In this document: in pieces, positions 1-5,741 of the stretch
Numbering within the stretch: the stretch's first letter is position 1
Layout of the letters: the number at the start of each line of letters is the position of its first letter
From: JAKBCQ01 sp021807585
Lineage (GTDB): Bacteria > Planctomycetota > Planctomycetia > Isosphaerales > Isosphaeraceae
DNA length: 5,763 bases
Reading direction: 5' to 3'
Assembly: GCA_027325115.1 (NCBI GenBank)
Contig: DAHWFG010000416.1
Location: 1 to 5,763, forward strand
Translations under genes and position numbers: made by a program
Notes under the pieces: generated by a model
Told to the model about the DNA's origin: nothing
The model's input: the letters and a program-made list of their open reading frames with translations, nothing else
The model's database searches: none

Positions 1-1386
1 CGACTTAATCGCCGATATCAAGATCAAAGCTTTCGTAAAACACTTTTGCATTTATCAAATGATCAGGCGTTGCAGGTTCTCGACGAGATCTTCGAGCGGA
101 TCGAAACCAATTATGTGGAGCCGGTGCGGATCGAGCCGTTATTACGCGGCGGGCTCGATAATTTGGAGGTCGCGCTCCGCGACCCCGTGTTTCTTAAGGC
201 GAACGTTCCTCAGGCTTCGGCGGATCGCGTTCTTTGGCTTCGCGACCGGCTCCGACAGGAACGTGCGCGGGTCGTCGCGCGGGATCGAATCGACGCGCGG
301 CGTTTCGTGATTCAAATCGAGGAGGCGAGCCTGAAGTCGATCGGCCTGTCGGCGGTCGCGGTGGTGCTCGAATTCGCCTTCGGCGCGTGCGACGCGCTCG
401 ACGATTACACAAGCTGCCTCACTCCCGATAAGCTTGAAGATCTTTATGCGATGATCGACGGCAATTTCGTCGGCCTCGGCGTCGAGCTTAAGTTGGATCA
501 TGATTCATTATTACTGTTAAGCATTATTCATGGCGGACCCGCCGAGCAGGCGGGTTTGAAGCCGGGCGATCGGATCGTGCAAATCAACGATCGCGCGGTC
601 AAAGGTTTGAGCATCGACGAGGCCGCGTCGAGGCTTCAGGGAGAGGAGGGGTCGCGGCTGGCGATCACCGTTCTCAAACGCGACGGCGCTTCAAAACGAT
701 TCACTTTGATCCGACGTTCGGTCGAGGTCGAAAGCGTTCCTCAGGCCAAGATCGTCGATCAATCCGCGGGAATCGGCTACGTGCAACTGACCGGATTTCA
801 AAAATCGTCGCTCGACGAACTGAGACGAGCGATCGCGAAGCTGGAAACGAAGGGAATGCGCTATCTCGTCCTCGATTTACGCGGCAATCCAGGAGGGCTG
901 CTCAACGTCGCGGTGTCGATCGCCGATCAGTTCATCGATCGCGGAGTGATCGTGACGACGCGCGGACGCGGCGCCGAACAGTCCGAAATCTACCGCGCCA
1001 CCGGACGTTCAGTATGGCATATGCCTATATCTGTTCTTATTGATCATGAAAGCGCAAGCGCCAGCGAGATTTTGGCGGGGGCGCTTCAGGAAAACGGCAG
1101 GGCGCGGATCGTCGGCGGGCGCAGCTTCGGCAAGGGATCGGTGCAAAGCATCTTTTCGTTGCGTACGGTTCCCGCGGGGCTCAAGTTGACGACCGCCAAG
1201 TTTTATTCGCCGCTCGACCGTCCCTATAGCGAACAGGGCGTTCCTCCCGATATTCTGGTGCGAACCGCGGCCAAACCGAAGGGATCGGATCCGCTCCACG
1301 ACGTCGAATTCGGCGATCCCAAAACCGATCCCGTGCTCACTCAGGCGATCCAGGTCGCCCGCGGTGAACTCGCCCGATCGCGCTGA
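1..1386 (+). CDS. S41 family C-terminal processing peptidase, PDZ-containing (5'-truncated by window edge)
   Basis: Serine protease of the S41 (CtpA/Prc-like) family, which cleaves near exposed C-termini, usually in the cell envelope. Residues are counted from the first codon of the window. An N-terminal helical part has the DALDDYTSCLTP and DGNFVGLGVEL signatures. A PDZ domain spans about residues 158-237 (GLGVEL to VLKRDG, with GGPAEQAGLKPGDRI). The catalytic domain follows, with LVLDLRGNPGGLL, then SASASE, whose middle Ser (codon 1057-1059) is the nucleophile, then FGKGSVQ with Lys (codon 1132-1134) exactly 25 residues later, the spacing known for Prc. The frame is open to base 1. An in-frame TTG at 46 has no purine-rich ribosome site, and relatives carry an extra N-terminal region with a signal peptide, so I read the gene as partial. 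The family is certain; substrate and exact subfamily are unknown. Confidence 0.93.
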   Translation, partial: RLNRRYQDQSFRKTLLHLSNDQALQVLDEIFERIETNYVEPVRIEPLLRGGLDNLEVALRDPVFLKANVPQASADRVLWLRDRLRQERARVVARDRIDARRFVIQIEEASLKSIGLSAVAVVLEFAFGACDALDDYTSCLTPDKLEDLYAMIDGNFVGLGVELKLDHDSLLLLSIIHGGPAEQAGLKPGDRIVQINDRAVKGLSIDEAASRLQGEEGSRLAITVLKRDGASKRFTLIRRSVEVESVPQAKIVDQSAGIGYVQLTGFQKSSLDELRRAIAKLETKGMRYLVLDLRGNPGGLLNVAVSIADQFIDRGVIVTTRGRGAEQSEIYRATGRSVWHMPISVLIDHESASASEILAGALQENGRARIVGGRSFGKGSVQSIFSLRTVPAGLKLTTAKFYSPLDRPYSEQGVPPDILVRTAAKPKGSDPLHDVEFGDPKTDPVLTQAIQVARGELARSR

Positions 1387-1411
1387 ATCGCGACCGGACA
1401 ACCGCCGCGAT
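1387..1411 (+). other. Stem-loop directly after the S41 stop codon
   Basis: ATCGCG (1387-1392) pairs with CGCGAT (1406-1411), and an inner CGG (1395-1397) pairs with CCG (1402-1404) around an ACAA loop. It abuts the TGA stop. No run of T follows at once, only an AT-rich stretch about 15 bases later, so it is a poor intrinsic terminator and may be an mRNA 3'-end or processing structure, or chance. Confidence 0.3.
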
Positions 1412-1440
1412 CGACAATCGCCAAGTTTGATATTTATATT
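1411..1440 (+). promoter_or_regulatory. Weak candidate promoter for the beta-propeller gene
   Basis: TCGACA (1411-1416) and TATATT (1435-1440) resemble sigma-70 -35 and -10 boxes with an 18-base spacer, in an AT-rich patch (1425-1450) that stands out from the surroundings. A start near 1447 would leave about a 19-base leader before the TTG start. Planctomycete promoter rules are poorly known, and read-through from the upstream gene is equally possible. Confidence 0.25.
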
Positions 1441-1452
1441 CGTATATGATCA

Positions 1453-1460
1453 GGGAGGAG
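1453..1460 (+). promoter_or_regulatory. Ribosome binding site that fixes the TTG start at 1466
   Basis: GGGAGGAG ends five bases before TTG 1466. No comparable SD precedes the in-frame GTG at 1364 (which overlaps the upstream gene) or the in-frame ATG at 1496, so this site decides the start. Confidence 0.7.
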
Positions 1461-1465
1461 ATCTG

Positions 1466-3478
1466 TTGGGCGCCGCGCCGAATCGCAATTCCGCGATGAA
1501 CCCCGTTCTCGCGTGGTCGGTCGTCGCCGACGCTCCGTTGCGAGGCATGGCGCTTGCGCGCGAGGCGGGAACGATCCTCGCGTGGGACGAGGCCGATCGA
1601 CTTTATTTGATCGACGTACTTGGAACTTTAATCGTTAAGCAGAAGCTTCCGGCTCGTATCGTCGCCGCGGCGATCAGCGACGACGGCTCGCTCACCGCGG
1701 TCGTGACCGCGGGCTCTCGGCTCATTCTCCTCGATCGCGCGCTCGAACAAAAAACCGACCGCGCCTCCGTTCCAGACCCCTCCGCAGCGGCTATCGACCC
1801 CCTCGGACGATATGTCGCGATCGCCTCGCGTGAAAAAATGATTCAATTGTATACAAGTTACGGTAAGATCGCCGGGAAAGTCGTTTCGCTCCAGCCGATC
1901 TCTCACCTCGTTTTCGTTCCCACCAAGCCGATTTTACTCGCGGCGTCGGCTTACGGAGCAATTCATGCTTACGAGATTTTTCCCGGTTCCGAGCCCGGCA
2001 AGATCGATCTCGAGATCGCCTGGAAGGAGGGGCAGCTCTCGAGCGTCGGCAGGCTGACGACGACGGGAGACGCGGGGATGATTTTGGCGAGTTGTTTCAC
2101 TCACGGCGTTCAACGGTTCAACGCCGAGGGGAAGAGCGAAGGGTCTTATCATCTGGGAGGATCCGCGGCGCACGCCGCGGTCGATTTCTCGGGAAGGAGG
2201 ATCGCGGTCGCGACCGCCGAGGGGGAGCTCGCGATTCTCAACCGAACGGGCAATGTTCGCTGGAAAACAGGGCTTCCACGTCCCGCGGTCGCGCTTGAGT
2301 GCGATGCGCTCGGCCGGTATATCATCTACGGGCTCGCGACGGGGGAGATCGACCGGCTCGATCTCGAATCGACTTCTACCGAAGCCGAAGACTCTCATCG
2401 TCGCGCCGCGCCGAAACCGCTGGAAAACCCGGCGATTCGCTCGAAATCCTCCGCGGCGAGCCCCGCCGCGGGTTCGATTCGTCGCGCCGATTGGACGATG
2501 CCGATCGCCAAATCGGACTCCGACGCCGATTCCATCGTCCTCGCGGTCCTCGACGATCCCCCCCGCATCGCCTTGATCGGCCGCGACAATCGGCTCACCG
2601 TTTACGATCAAAACGGCCGAAAAATCGGCGTCGCGCCCGAAATCATCGGCGTCGGCAGGATTCTCCGACTCGAGCCCGGTTTCGTCGTCGCGGCCACCGA
2701 TCGCATGATCGTAATCTATGATGTTCGTACAAACACAAGCCGGCGTTTGGATATGAGTTTCGCCGAGATCAGCCATCTCGAGCCGAGTCTCGAACGGTTC
2801 GGCCTGGCGATCATCCAGGAGCGCGATCGGTTGGGTCGAGCGTCGACGGAGGGTAACGGGCGTTGGATCTGGCGGCGCGAGATTGATTCTCCCGTGGAAT
2901 ATTGCGCGATCGGTCGCGCGAGCGCGTTTGCGGCGACGACCGAGGACGGTTTACTGCGGATCTTCGACGCCGCGGGCGAACCGCTCGGTTCGTACTCGAC
3001 CGATCCCGCCGAACCGCTCGCTCTCATCGAGGCGCCCGAAGGATCGCCCCGCGAGGTCGCGTGGTTATCGTTGGCGCATCGCGTCCAACGGCTTCGCGGG
3101 CATTCCCTCGAGGGGGACGTTTTATGGGAAACCGCGATTCCGTGGGAATCGTGGGAGATGAGGCGGATCGGCGACGCCGCGGTCGTCACCGCTCCCGACG
3201 GTCGCACTCTGGCGATTCGAGGCTCGGGAGATGTGATCGCCGAAGCCGGCCCCCTCGAACCTCCGTTTCAAGTGTGCCTTAGCCCCGATAAAATCATCCG
3301 ACGCGTTACATATCGTGATATGAACTTAATGTGTTCGGATCTCAAAGGCGAAACTCAGTGGCGCGCCGTGCTCGATTCGGCTTTGGGGCCGGCGATAGCG
3401 GTCGGCTCGACGGGAGTCGCGGTGATGATCGGACGCGAACTCGCTTGGTTCGCCCACCCGCGTCTCGAAACTTCATAA
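1466..3478 (+). CDS. Large cytoplasmic beta-propeller (WD40/PQQ-like) protein
   Basis: A 670-residue protein of repeated beta-propeller-like blades. Each repeat has a short hydrophobic strand such as VAIAS or IAVAT, a turn with D/G, then a strand ending in a position like LYLID, IQLYTSYG, LAILNRTGNVRW or LRIFDAAGEPLG. Residues about 12-302 form a first propeller. Residues about 303-355 are a low-complexity, Ser/Ala/Pro/Arg-rich linker. Residues about 356-670 form a second propeller. There is no signal peptide or membrane segment, so it should be cytoplasmic. Such proteins usually serve as binding scaffolds, and I see no catalytic domain. The start is TTG 1466, chosen for its SD; GTG 1364 would add 34 residues with no domain character. 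It lies 79 bases after the S41 gene on the same strand, so it could share its transcript. No partner or ligand can be named. The fold is likely, the function unknown. Confidence 0.85.
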   Translation: MGAAPNRNSAMNPVLAWSVVADAPLRGMALAREAGTILAWDEADRLYLIDVLGTLIVKQKLPARIVAAAISDDGSLTAVVTAGSRLILLDRALEQKTDRASVPDPSAAAIDPLGRYVAIASREKMIQLYTSYGKIAGKVVSLQPISHLVFVPTKPILLAASAYGAIHAYEIFPGSEPGKIDLEIAWKEGQLSSVGRLTTTGDAGMILASCFTHGVQRFNAEGKSEGSYHLGGSAAHAAVDFSGRRIAVATAEGELAILNRTGNVRWKTGLPRPAVALECDALGRYIIYGLATGEIDRLDLESTSTEAEDSHRRAAPKPLENPAIRSKSSAASPAAGSIRRADWTMPIAKSDSDADSIVLAVLDDPPRIALIGRDNRLTVYDQNGRKIGVAPEIIGVGRILRLEPGFVVAATDRMIVIYDVRTNTSRRLDMSFAEISHLEPSLERFGLAIIQERDRLGRASTEGNGRWIWRREIDSPVEYCAIGRASAFAATTEDGLLRIFDAAGEPLGSYSTDPAEPLALIEAPEGSPREVAWLSLAHRVQRLRGHSLEGDVLWETAIPWESWEMRRIGDAAVVTAPDGRTLAIRGSGDVIAEAGPLEPPFQVCLSPDKIIRRVTYRDMNLMCSDLKGETQWRAVLDSALGPAIAVGSTGVAVMIGRELAWFAHPRLETS

Positions 3479-3481
3479 AGT

Positions 3482-3519
3482 ATTTATTTAGCTAAATATA
3501 GTGTTATTTGCAAATAAAT
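3482..3519. repeat. Nested AT-rich inverted repeats with twin 14-bp palindromes
   Basis: TATTTAGCTAAATA (3485-3498) and TTATTTGCAAATAA (3504-3517) are each perfect 14-bp palindromes, with centres 19 bp apart. An outer pair, ATTTATTT (3482-3489) and AAATAAAT (3512-3519), encloses both. They begin seven bases after the stop of the beta-propeller gene. Two similar dyads in tandem suit a dimeric DNA-binding protein, but a transcription-end structure or chance in AT-rich DNA are alternatives. The hairpins are too AT-rich to be typical intrinsic terminators. Confidence 0.6.
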
Positions 3520-3770
3520 GATCGTTTGAGGCGATGGGCGATGCGCGGTCGAGCCCGAGACCTTGTCGGTGCGGGAGTGCGCCGCGATCGAAGCCTCGAT
3601 CGGGACGGGGTGGATCGTGGCTTCTTGAAATCTTGGTCGCTCGGTTGGAATCACCCTTGTCGAGGCGACGCTCTCGATGTTAAGATTTTGGGATCAAATA
3701 CGAAATATTGACGAGGTTGGCGTCAGCTGGAAGCGTTCGACGCATCGTTTTTTGTCACACGCCGACTGGA

Positions 3771-3805
3771 CTTCAACCGTTTTTCGCCTAGAACGACGGT
3801 TGAAG
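3771..3805 (+). promoter_or_regulatory. 10-bp stem-loop in the upstream leader of the 151-residue gene
   Basis: CTTCAACCGT (3771-3780) pairs perfectly with ACGGTTGAAG (3796-3805) across a 15-base loop. There is no T-run on either side, so it is not an intrinsic terminator. It ends 36 bases before the ribosome site. A second CTTCAA (3831-3836) could compete for TTGAAG (3800-3805). A leader switch or a protein operator are both possible; neither is shown. Confidence 0.5.
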
Positions 3806-3841
3806 CACAGCCGACGCGAGGGATGGAATCCTTCAATGACC

Positions 3842-3846
3842 GGAGG
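3842..3846 (+). promoter_or_regulatory. Ribosome binding site, within a small self-complementary element
   Basis: GGAGG sits five bases before ATG 3852. It lies inside CGGAGGCTCCG (3841-3851), which could fold as CGGA/TCCG around a three-base loop and hide the site. The SD decides the start of the next gene against the longer overlapping frame that begins at 3823. Confidence 0.7.
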
Positions 3847-3851
3847 CTCCG

Positions 3852-4307
3852 ATGCGCGAGATCACCTTGCCGATGGTGCTCCAATTTCACGATAACGGTC
3901 GACAAAGCGTGCACGATCACTCGGCCGCCGAAGCCGAGCGATACAAGTGGATCGAGAGCGAAAAAGCGGGTCGCGACCTGGGCGAATCCGCGATTCGTCG
4001 CTGGATTCGCGAACACTGGAGCGGTTACCTCCGCCATCGCTGGCTCGAACATCTCGAAGGTCGTGCGTTCTGGATCGAACTCGATCAAGACGATTTCGGC
4101 CTCCTCGAACGCGAATTCGTCGACTCCCGCCTCATGCCCGAGATCATCAACCGGCTCAAAACGGGTCAGGAAAATCTCGACATCATCGTCTGGGCGATCG
4201 ATTACAAATTGCCGATGGACGAGGTCATGGAGATCCTCCGCGTCCTCGATATCAACAGCCGACGCATCGAGTGCAGGCTCCTCAATCGTCTCTCACAAGC
4301 GGGTTGA
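3852..4307 (+). CDS. Uncharacterised 151-residue W-rich helical protein
   Basis: I do not recognise a named family. The product is a small soluble protein without signal peptide or membrane segment. Residues 1-24 include three histidines (H13, H21, H23). Residues about 25-70 look like charged helices rich in aromatics (W33, W51, W56, Y59, W64), followed by FWIELDQDDFGLLEREF (73-89). The rest is helical and amphipathic: residues about 93-116 (LMPEII to WAI), then an acidic stretch, PMDEVMEIL (121-129). The start is ATG 3852 with GGAGG five bases upstream. The neighbours are non-coding on both sides, so it seems to be transcribed alone, from a leader with a strong stem-loop. I have a vague recollection of similar planctomycete hypothetical proteins but cannot name one. 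An overlapping, longer frame is rejected as a Ser/Arg-rich shadow. The gene is likely real; its function is unknown. Confidence 0.82.
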   Translation: MREITLPMVLQFHDNGRQSVHDHSAAEAERYKWIESEKAGRDLGESAIRRWIREHWSGYLRHRWLEHLEGRAFWIELDQDDFGLLEREFVDSRLMPEIINRLKTGQENLDIIVWAIDYKLPMDEVMEILRVLDINSRRIECRLLNRLSQAG

Positions 4308-4446
4308 GAATCCTTCACGATCGCGATCGATCTTAAGTGTGCCTTGATTCTTATCTTTTAAACTCGCTCACGAACCCGATATCGTTCGAGGATCGCCGAA
4401 CGTTCATTCACCGCTCGCCGGTCGATCGGTCGAATCGCATCGTCGC

Positions 4447-4458
4447 CTCGCATGCGAG
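4447..4458. repeat. 12-bp perfect palindrome
   Basis: CTCGCATGCGAG is its own reverse complement and does not extend further. It lies between two convergent genes. It may be a protein-binding site or a chance match. Confidence 0.4.
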
Positions 4459-4486
4459 TACCACCGATACGATCAAACCCGAAATT

Positions 4487-4522
4487 AAACATTTGTACAT
4501 TTTCAATCATGCAAAAATGTTT
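4487..4522. repeat. Nested AT-rich inverted repeats
   Basis: AAACATTT (4487-4494) pairs with AAATGTTT (4515-4522), and ACATTTT (4497-4503) pairs with AAAATGT (4514-4520). The two stems share their right arm and so exclude each other. No gene is clearly served by them. Confidence 0.4.
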
Positions 4523-4593
4523 GTAATGAAAAGTTCGGTCGTCGCGGTCGAAGCCCAGGGATACGACAAGGTCGAGGCGCATTCTCCCCTCTT

Positions 4594-4627
4594 TCGGGCG
4601 AATCACCCGAGCTAGAATGATAATTAT
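4594..4627 (+). terminator. Weak candidate terminator hairpin followed by an AT-rich tract
   Basis: TCGGG (4594-4598) pairs with CCCGA (4606-4610) around a seven-base loop, and the sequence turns AT-rich about four bases later (ATAATTAT at 4620-4627). It could end plus-strand transcripts, but the stem is short and there is no true T-run. Confidence 0.2.
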
Positions 4628-4710
4628 AATAACATATTCTTTATATTTTATGCTAAATGATCCTTATATTGAGGCTCAGTGTGTCTGATTCATGATCGGC
4701 CCGGGGCGTG

Positions 4711-5553
4711 CTATTCGAGGATTTTGCCGATCAGCCACAGATGTCCGAACGGGTCGACGACGTCTCCTTGCAGCATGCGCCGGATGGGGCGCGGGCCGAT
4801 CGTTTGGTGCGCGTGTTCGATGACGGGGTTTCTGAACTTGGCGCCCGCGAGCACCGCTTGGCGATGGACCGATTCCGGGTCGTCCACAAAAAGCTCGATC
4901 CTCACGGTCGTAAAACCCGCGACGTTTGGACTTCGTGTGCCGGATGACGGGGCCTCGCTAGCCAGAAAGAATCGCGCTCCGTGAATCATCAGGCCCGCGA
5001 CAATATGATCGTCTCCAATCCGCCAAAGAACCTCGGCGCCAAAGGCTTTCTGGTAGAAATCGACGGCGGCGTCGGCGTCGCTCACCGCGAGCATCGGGGA
5101 GATTTGAACCGCCGGCGCGGCGGCGTGTGAGACCGTCGCCCCCCACTCGTCGGGGCTTAAGTCGCGGGAATGACGCGAGAAGATCCAACGGCCCCCATCG
5201 AGATCTCCCGCGGCGTACTGAAGTTCACCGTATACCGTCTCATGTAACTCTTCGAGAATGGCGACTCCAGCCGATTTCGCCCGCTCGAAATGCGCTTCGA
5301 GATCCTCGATGAAGATCGTCAGGCTCATCGACCCTGACCCAAGTCGTTTGGGTGAAACGCTATCGGCCTCTGCCTGATTCAGCATGATCCACGCGTCGCC
5401 GGCTTTGACCTGAGCTCCGCGGATCGGATCTCCGTAACGATAATGCTCAACAAATCCAAATGCGTTGCCAAGCCATGCGAGCGCTTCCTCCAGGTCTTGA
5501 TACTCGATATGCGGTAACACCGTGTCGGTCGGGAGAGAGCGGTTAGAGATCAT
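4711..5553 (-). CDS. Two-domain VOC superfamily (glyoxalase/PhnB-like) protein
   Basis: A 280-residue protein made of two vicinal oxygen chelate domains. Domain 1, about residues 10-130, runs from DTVLPHIEY through YRYGDPIRGAQVKAGDAWIML and FIEDLEAHFERAKSAG to GDLDGGRWIFSRH. Domain 2, about 149-278, runs from VQISPMLAVSDADAAVDFYQKAFGAEV through LFVDDPESVHRQAVLAGA to QGDVVDPFGHLWLIG. VOC proteins include glyoxalases, dioxygenases, antibiotic-resistance and binding proteins, so the reaction cannot be named. In domain 1, H15 and E110 sit where metal ligands often occur; domain 2 has no His in its first strand, so metal binding there is doubtful. The length fits an internally duplicated member. 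There is no signal peptide, so it is cytoplasmic. The start is ATG (5553-5551) with an SD, and a promoter-like pair lies upstream. It is convergent with the 151-residue gene. Confidence 0.9.
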   Translation of the reverse strand: MISNRSLPTDTVLPHIEYQDLEEALAWLGNAFGFVEHYRYGDPIRGAQVKAGDAWIMLNQAEADSVSPKRLGSGSMSLTIFIEDLEAHFERAKSAGVAILEELHETVYGELQYAAGDLDGGRWIFSRHSRDLSPDEWGATVSHAAAPAVQISPMLAVSDADAAVDFYQKAFGAEVLWRIGDDHIVAGLMIHGARFFLASEAPSSGTRSPNVAGFTTVRIELFVDDPESVHRQAVLAGAKFRNPVIEHAHQTIGPRPIRRMLQGDVVDPFGHLWLIGKILE

Positions 5554-5559
5554 GAATTG

Positions 5560-5564
5560 CCTCT
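5560..5564 (-). promoter_or_regulatory. Ribosome binding site of the VOC gene
   Basis: Read on the minus strand, AGAGG lies six bases before the ATG (5553-5551), which supports that start codon. Confidence 0.6.
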
Positions 5565-5573
5565 ATTGTAAAT

Positions 5574-5601
5574 ATGATAATGCAACAAGATATAAACACA
5601 A
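5574..5601 (-). promoter_or_regulatory. Candidate sigma-70-like promoter of the VOC gene
   Basis: On the minus strand TTGTGT (5601-5596) and TATCAT (5579-5574) are separated by 16 bases in an AT-rich patch between the VOC gene and GC-rich DNA. This would give a leader of roughly 15 bases that includes the ribosome site. The boxes match the consensus only in part. Confidence 0.35.
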
Positions 5602-5717
5602 TAACCCGGACGTCCAAGAATCATTCGTTTCCGATTCCCGCGGCGCCGCTTTCCCAAATCAAGGGTGCGACCTCGGAGACGCAATCCTCAATCCGGCAAT
5701 CGCTTACGATCATCTCA

Positions 5718-5741
5718 ACCCGCCGATCCACTCGGGCGGGT
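5718..5741. other. GC-rich hairpin near the right edge
   Basis: ACCCG (5718-5722) and CCGA (5723-5726) pair with TCGG (5732-5735) and CGGGT (5737-5741), leaving one bulged G (5736) and a five-base loop. That is nine pairs, mostly G-C. No T-run follows on either strand. It may mark the end of a gene beyond the window. Confidence 0.4.

Larger units (their letters stand above)
3479..3851. other. Intergenic region: AT-rich palindromes, possible gene remnant, 5' leader of next gene
   Basis: These 373 bases hold no convincing intact gene. The first 40 are very AT-rich and carry twin palindromes. From 3530 to 3685 one plus-strand frame has GC-rich third positions and reads VEPETLSVRECAAIEAS and, after a TGA at 3626-3628, GITLVEATLSM, which resembles a type IV prepilin N-terminus; this may be a decayed gene. 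A tight hairpin, CGATCGA (3585-3591) with TCGATCG (3596-3602) around AGCC, lies inside it. The last 80 bases hold the stem-loop and ribosome site of the next gene. Short open frames at 3508-3711 and 3677-3895 lack ribosome sites and family features. Confidence 0.5.
4308..4710. other. Convergent intergenic region with inverted repeats and an AT-rich tract
   Basis: These 403 bases separate two convergent genes. They hold a 12-bp palindrome (4447-4458), a pair of nested AT-rich inverted repeats (4487-4522), a GC-rich hairpin (4594-4610) and a very AT-rich tract (4617-4676). Two overlapping open frames, 4337-4615 on plus and 4358-4606 on minus, start at GTG codons without ribosome sites, overlap each other almost fully and match no family I know, so I call neither. 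Transcription from both sides presumably ends here. Confidence 0.55.

Noticed and set aside
46..48. TTG as the true start of the S41 peptidase
   Set aside because: There is no SD, the frame stays open to the window edge, and relatives have an N-terminal signal region before this point.
1009..1401. 130-residue minus-strand open frame
   Set aside because: It lies antisense to the catalytic core of the S41 peptidase, whose frame is certain.
1364..1465. GTG 1364 as start of the beta-propeller gene, giving an overlap with the S41 gene
   Set aside because: The extra 34 residues have no domain character, and the strong GGGAGGAG site points to TTG 1466.
1934..2776. 280-residue open frame on the minus strand
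   Set aside because: It lies wholly inside the beta-propeller gene, is rich in Arg/Gly/Asp with no domain, and has the look of a GC-driven shadow frame.
2716..3207. 163-residue minus-strand open frame
   Set aside because: Shadow of the beta-propeller gene; Ser/Arg/Pro-rich and without recognisable motifs.
3508..3711. 67-residue plus-strand frame
   Set aside because: Its TTG start lies inside the AT-rich palindrome, without a ribosome site; the composition is Arg-rich and unlike a protein.
3823..4347. 174-residue plus-strand frame that is longer than the gene it overlaps
   Set aside because: It is Ser/Arg/Thr-rich and has no SD, while the 151-residue frame has GGAGG at proper spacing and protein-like composition.
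4337..4615. 92-residue plus-strand frame, and the 82-residue minus-strand frame (4358-4606) opposite it
   Set aside because: Both start at GTG without ribosome sites and match nothing I know. They cover the same DNA, so at most one could be real.
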